A stretch of DNA of 64,000 bases from Lysobacter silvisoli (GTDB lineage: Bacteria > Pseudomonadota > Gammaproteobacteria > Xanthomonadales > Xanthomonadaceae): assembly GCF_003382365.1 (NCBI RefSeq), contig NZ_QTSU01000001.1, positions 1,984,001-2,048,000 of the forward strand. The letters run 5' to 3'. The position numbers and the translations under genes are program-made. Shown piece by piece: positions 62,843 to 64,000 of the stretch (position 1 is the stretch's first letter; each line of letters starts with the position of its first letter). Below the pieces are notes generated by a model. It was given only the letters and a program-made list of their open reading frames with translations. It was not told the origin of the DNA and ran no database searches.

Positions 62843-63982
62843 TCACCCCAGGCGTTCGATCACCGGCGCCACCTGGGCGTCGCGGCCCAATGCCTGCCCG
62901 ACCCGCGCGAGCGCCGCGGCCAGCTCGTTCGCGCTGCCCGCGCGCAGGGTCGCGTGCCCGACCTTGCGGCCGGCGCGCGGGGACTTGCCGTAGTCGTGCC
63001 AATGGCCGCCGGCCTCGGCCAACACCGGTGCGGCGCCCGGCATCTGCCCGATCCAGTTGAGCATGCAGGCCGTGCCGAGCATGCGCGTGTCGCCCAGCGG
63101 CAGGCCCAGCACCGCGCGCAGGTGGTTCTGGAACTGCGAGGTCTCGCTGCCTTCGATGGTCCAGTGGCCGGAGTTATGCACGCGCGGCGCCAGCTCGTTG
63201 GCCAGCAGTTCGCCGTCGCGGCAGAACAGCTCCAGCGCGAACACGCCGACGTAGTCCAGCGCTTCGGCCAGCTTGCGCGCGTAGGCGTGGGCGGTGTCGG
63301 CCAGCGCCGCGTCGGTCTGCGCCGGCGCCAGGCTGGCCGAGAGCACGCCGTCCACATGCCAGTTCTCGGTCAGCGGCCAGGCGCGGAACTCGCCGTCGCG
63401 GCCGCGCACCGCCACCACCGACAACTCGCGTTCGAAACGCACGAAGCCTTCCAGGATCAAGCCCACCGTGGCCGCCTGCGCGCCCAGCGCGGCCCAGGCC
63501 GCATCGGCGTCGGCCGCGCTCTTGAGGCGGAACTGGCCCTTGCCGTCGTAGCCCAGGCGGCGGGTCTTGAGGATGCAGGGCGTGCCGATCGCAGCGATGG
63601 CCGCGTCCAGCGCTTCGCGCGTGGGCACGTCGGCGAACTGCGGCACCGGAATGCCGAGCTCGCGGAACAGGGTCTTCTCGGCCAGGCGGTCCTGGGCCAC
63701 GGCCAGCGCGCGCGGGCTGGGGAACACCGGCACGCGCTGCGCCAGCCATTGCGCCGACTCGGCCGGCACGTTCTCGAAATCGAAGGTGGCCACGTCCACC
63801 TTGGACGCGAACTCGGCCAGCGCGGCCTGGTCGGTGTAGTCGCCCACCACCATCGGCGCGAACTGCCCCGCGCAGGCGTCGCCCGCGGTGTCCAGCACCA
63901 GGAAGCGCAGGCCCAGCGGCGCGCCCGACAGCGCCAGCATGCGGGCCAGCTGCCCGCCTCCGAGGATGCCGACGGTGGTCAC
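62843..63982 (-). CDS. purK: 5-(carboxyamino)imidazole ribonucleotide synthase
   Basis: A 379-residue ATP-grasp enzyme that carboxylates AIR to N5-CAIR with ATP and bicarbonate in purine synthesis. VGILGGGQLARMLALSG starts the N-terminal domain; ILKTRRLGYDGKGQ is the ATP-grasp loop; LSVVAVRGRDGEF and VFALELFCRDGELLANELAPRVHNSGHWTIE are the metal and substrate sites. The GTG start overlaps the stop of the upstream frame (GTGA at 63979-63982), as expected for purE-purK. Confidence 0.95.
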   Translation of the reverse strand: MTTVGILGGGQLARMLALSGAPLGLRFLVLDTAGDACAGQFAPMVVGDYTDQAALAEFASKVDVATFDFENVPAESAQWLAQRVPVFPSPRALAVAQDRLAEKTLFRELGIPVPQFADVPTREALDAAIAAIGTPCILKTRRLGYDGKGQFRLKSAADADAAWAALGAQAATVGLILEGFVRFERELSVVAVRGRDGEFRAWPLTENWHVDGVLSASLAPAQTDAALADTAHAYARKLAEALDYVGVFALELFCRDGELLANELAPRVHNSGHWTIEGSETSQFQNHLRAVLGLPLGDTRMLGTACMLNWIGQMPGAAPVLAEAGGHWHDYGKSPRAGRKVGHATLRAGSANELAAALARVGQALGRDAQVAPVIERLG

Positions 63983-64000
63983 TGCGCCGATCCCGAAACC
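63979..64000 (-). CDS. purE: 3' end of the upstream gene, probably purE (partial)
   Basis: Only the last six codons and a TGA are inside the window, reading VSGSAQ. The assignment rests on the stop/start overlap with purK, since purE normally precedes it. Confidence 0.4.

Overview
The window is GC-rich chromosomal DNA from a gammaproteobacterium of the Xanthomonadaceae, most likely Lysobacter or a close relative. The evidence is the gene order thrS-infC ... rpmI-rplT-pheS-pheT-ihfA-merR-tRNA-Pro, a fimU-pilV-pilW-pilX-pilY1-pilE minor pilin operon, an effector tail of the Xanthomonas type IV secretion (XVIPCD) type, an Oar-like TonB receptor, many secreted peptidases and several families of short palindromic intergenic repeats. 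This is inferred from reading the sequence; no database search was possible.

Layout. 1-2089: 3' part of parE and a small membrane protein. 2248-9079 (minus): a tightly packed operon of an amino-acid dehydrogenase, glutathione reductase, a periplasmic S9 peptidase, HutG and a YcaQ-type DNA glycosylase. 9307-14610: M4 metalloprotease, DUF418 membrane protein, SlyD and two NlpC/P60 cell-wall hydrolases. 14670-15070: a tandem array of 83-bp palindromic elements. 15116-20660 (minus): a cobalamin riboswitch followed by an exported, membrane-anchored CobN-like protein, an ExbB/TolQ-like channel and an ExbD-like DUF2149 protein. 20729-22845: thioesterase and FMN reductase, divergent from two coupled membrane proteins. 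23519-27904: an M16 peptidase pair, a subclass B3 metallo-beta-lactamase and a Nudix hydrolase. 28371-30715: alpha/beta hydrolase, divergent AraC regulator and a hypothetical gene.

30930-41408 (minus) is the translation block. Between infC and rpmI lie two foreign-looking genes: an ankyrin-repeat lipoprotein and a class-3-type lipase ending in an XVIPCD-like secretion domain. They are read as an immunity/effector pair of the antibacterial X-T4SS. thrS has a promoter, a nine-codon leader ORF with two Thr codons and a terminator-like hairpin, which is a candidate attenuator. 41484-44510: tRNA-Val, uvrB, an odd GspH-like protein and tRNA-Asn. 44611-53523 (minus): two secreted proteins, one a probable zinc peptidase, then the type IVa minor pilin/PilY1 operon. 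54004-64000: PpnN, the Oar-like TonB receptor, a MarC-SDR-Grx4 cassette divergent from sodB, a DUF2314 protein, purK and the tail of purE.

The two most interesting systems are the riboswitch-controlled CobN/ExbB/DUF2149 cassette, possibly a proton-motive-force-driven corrinoid or metal system in the envelope, and the lipase/ankyrin pair inserted in the infC-rpmI interval. No rRNA, insertion sequence, integrase or CRISPR array was found.
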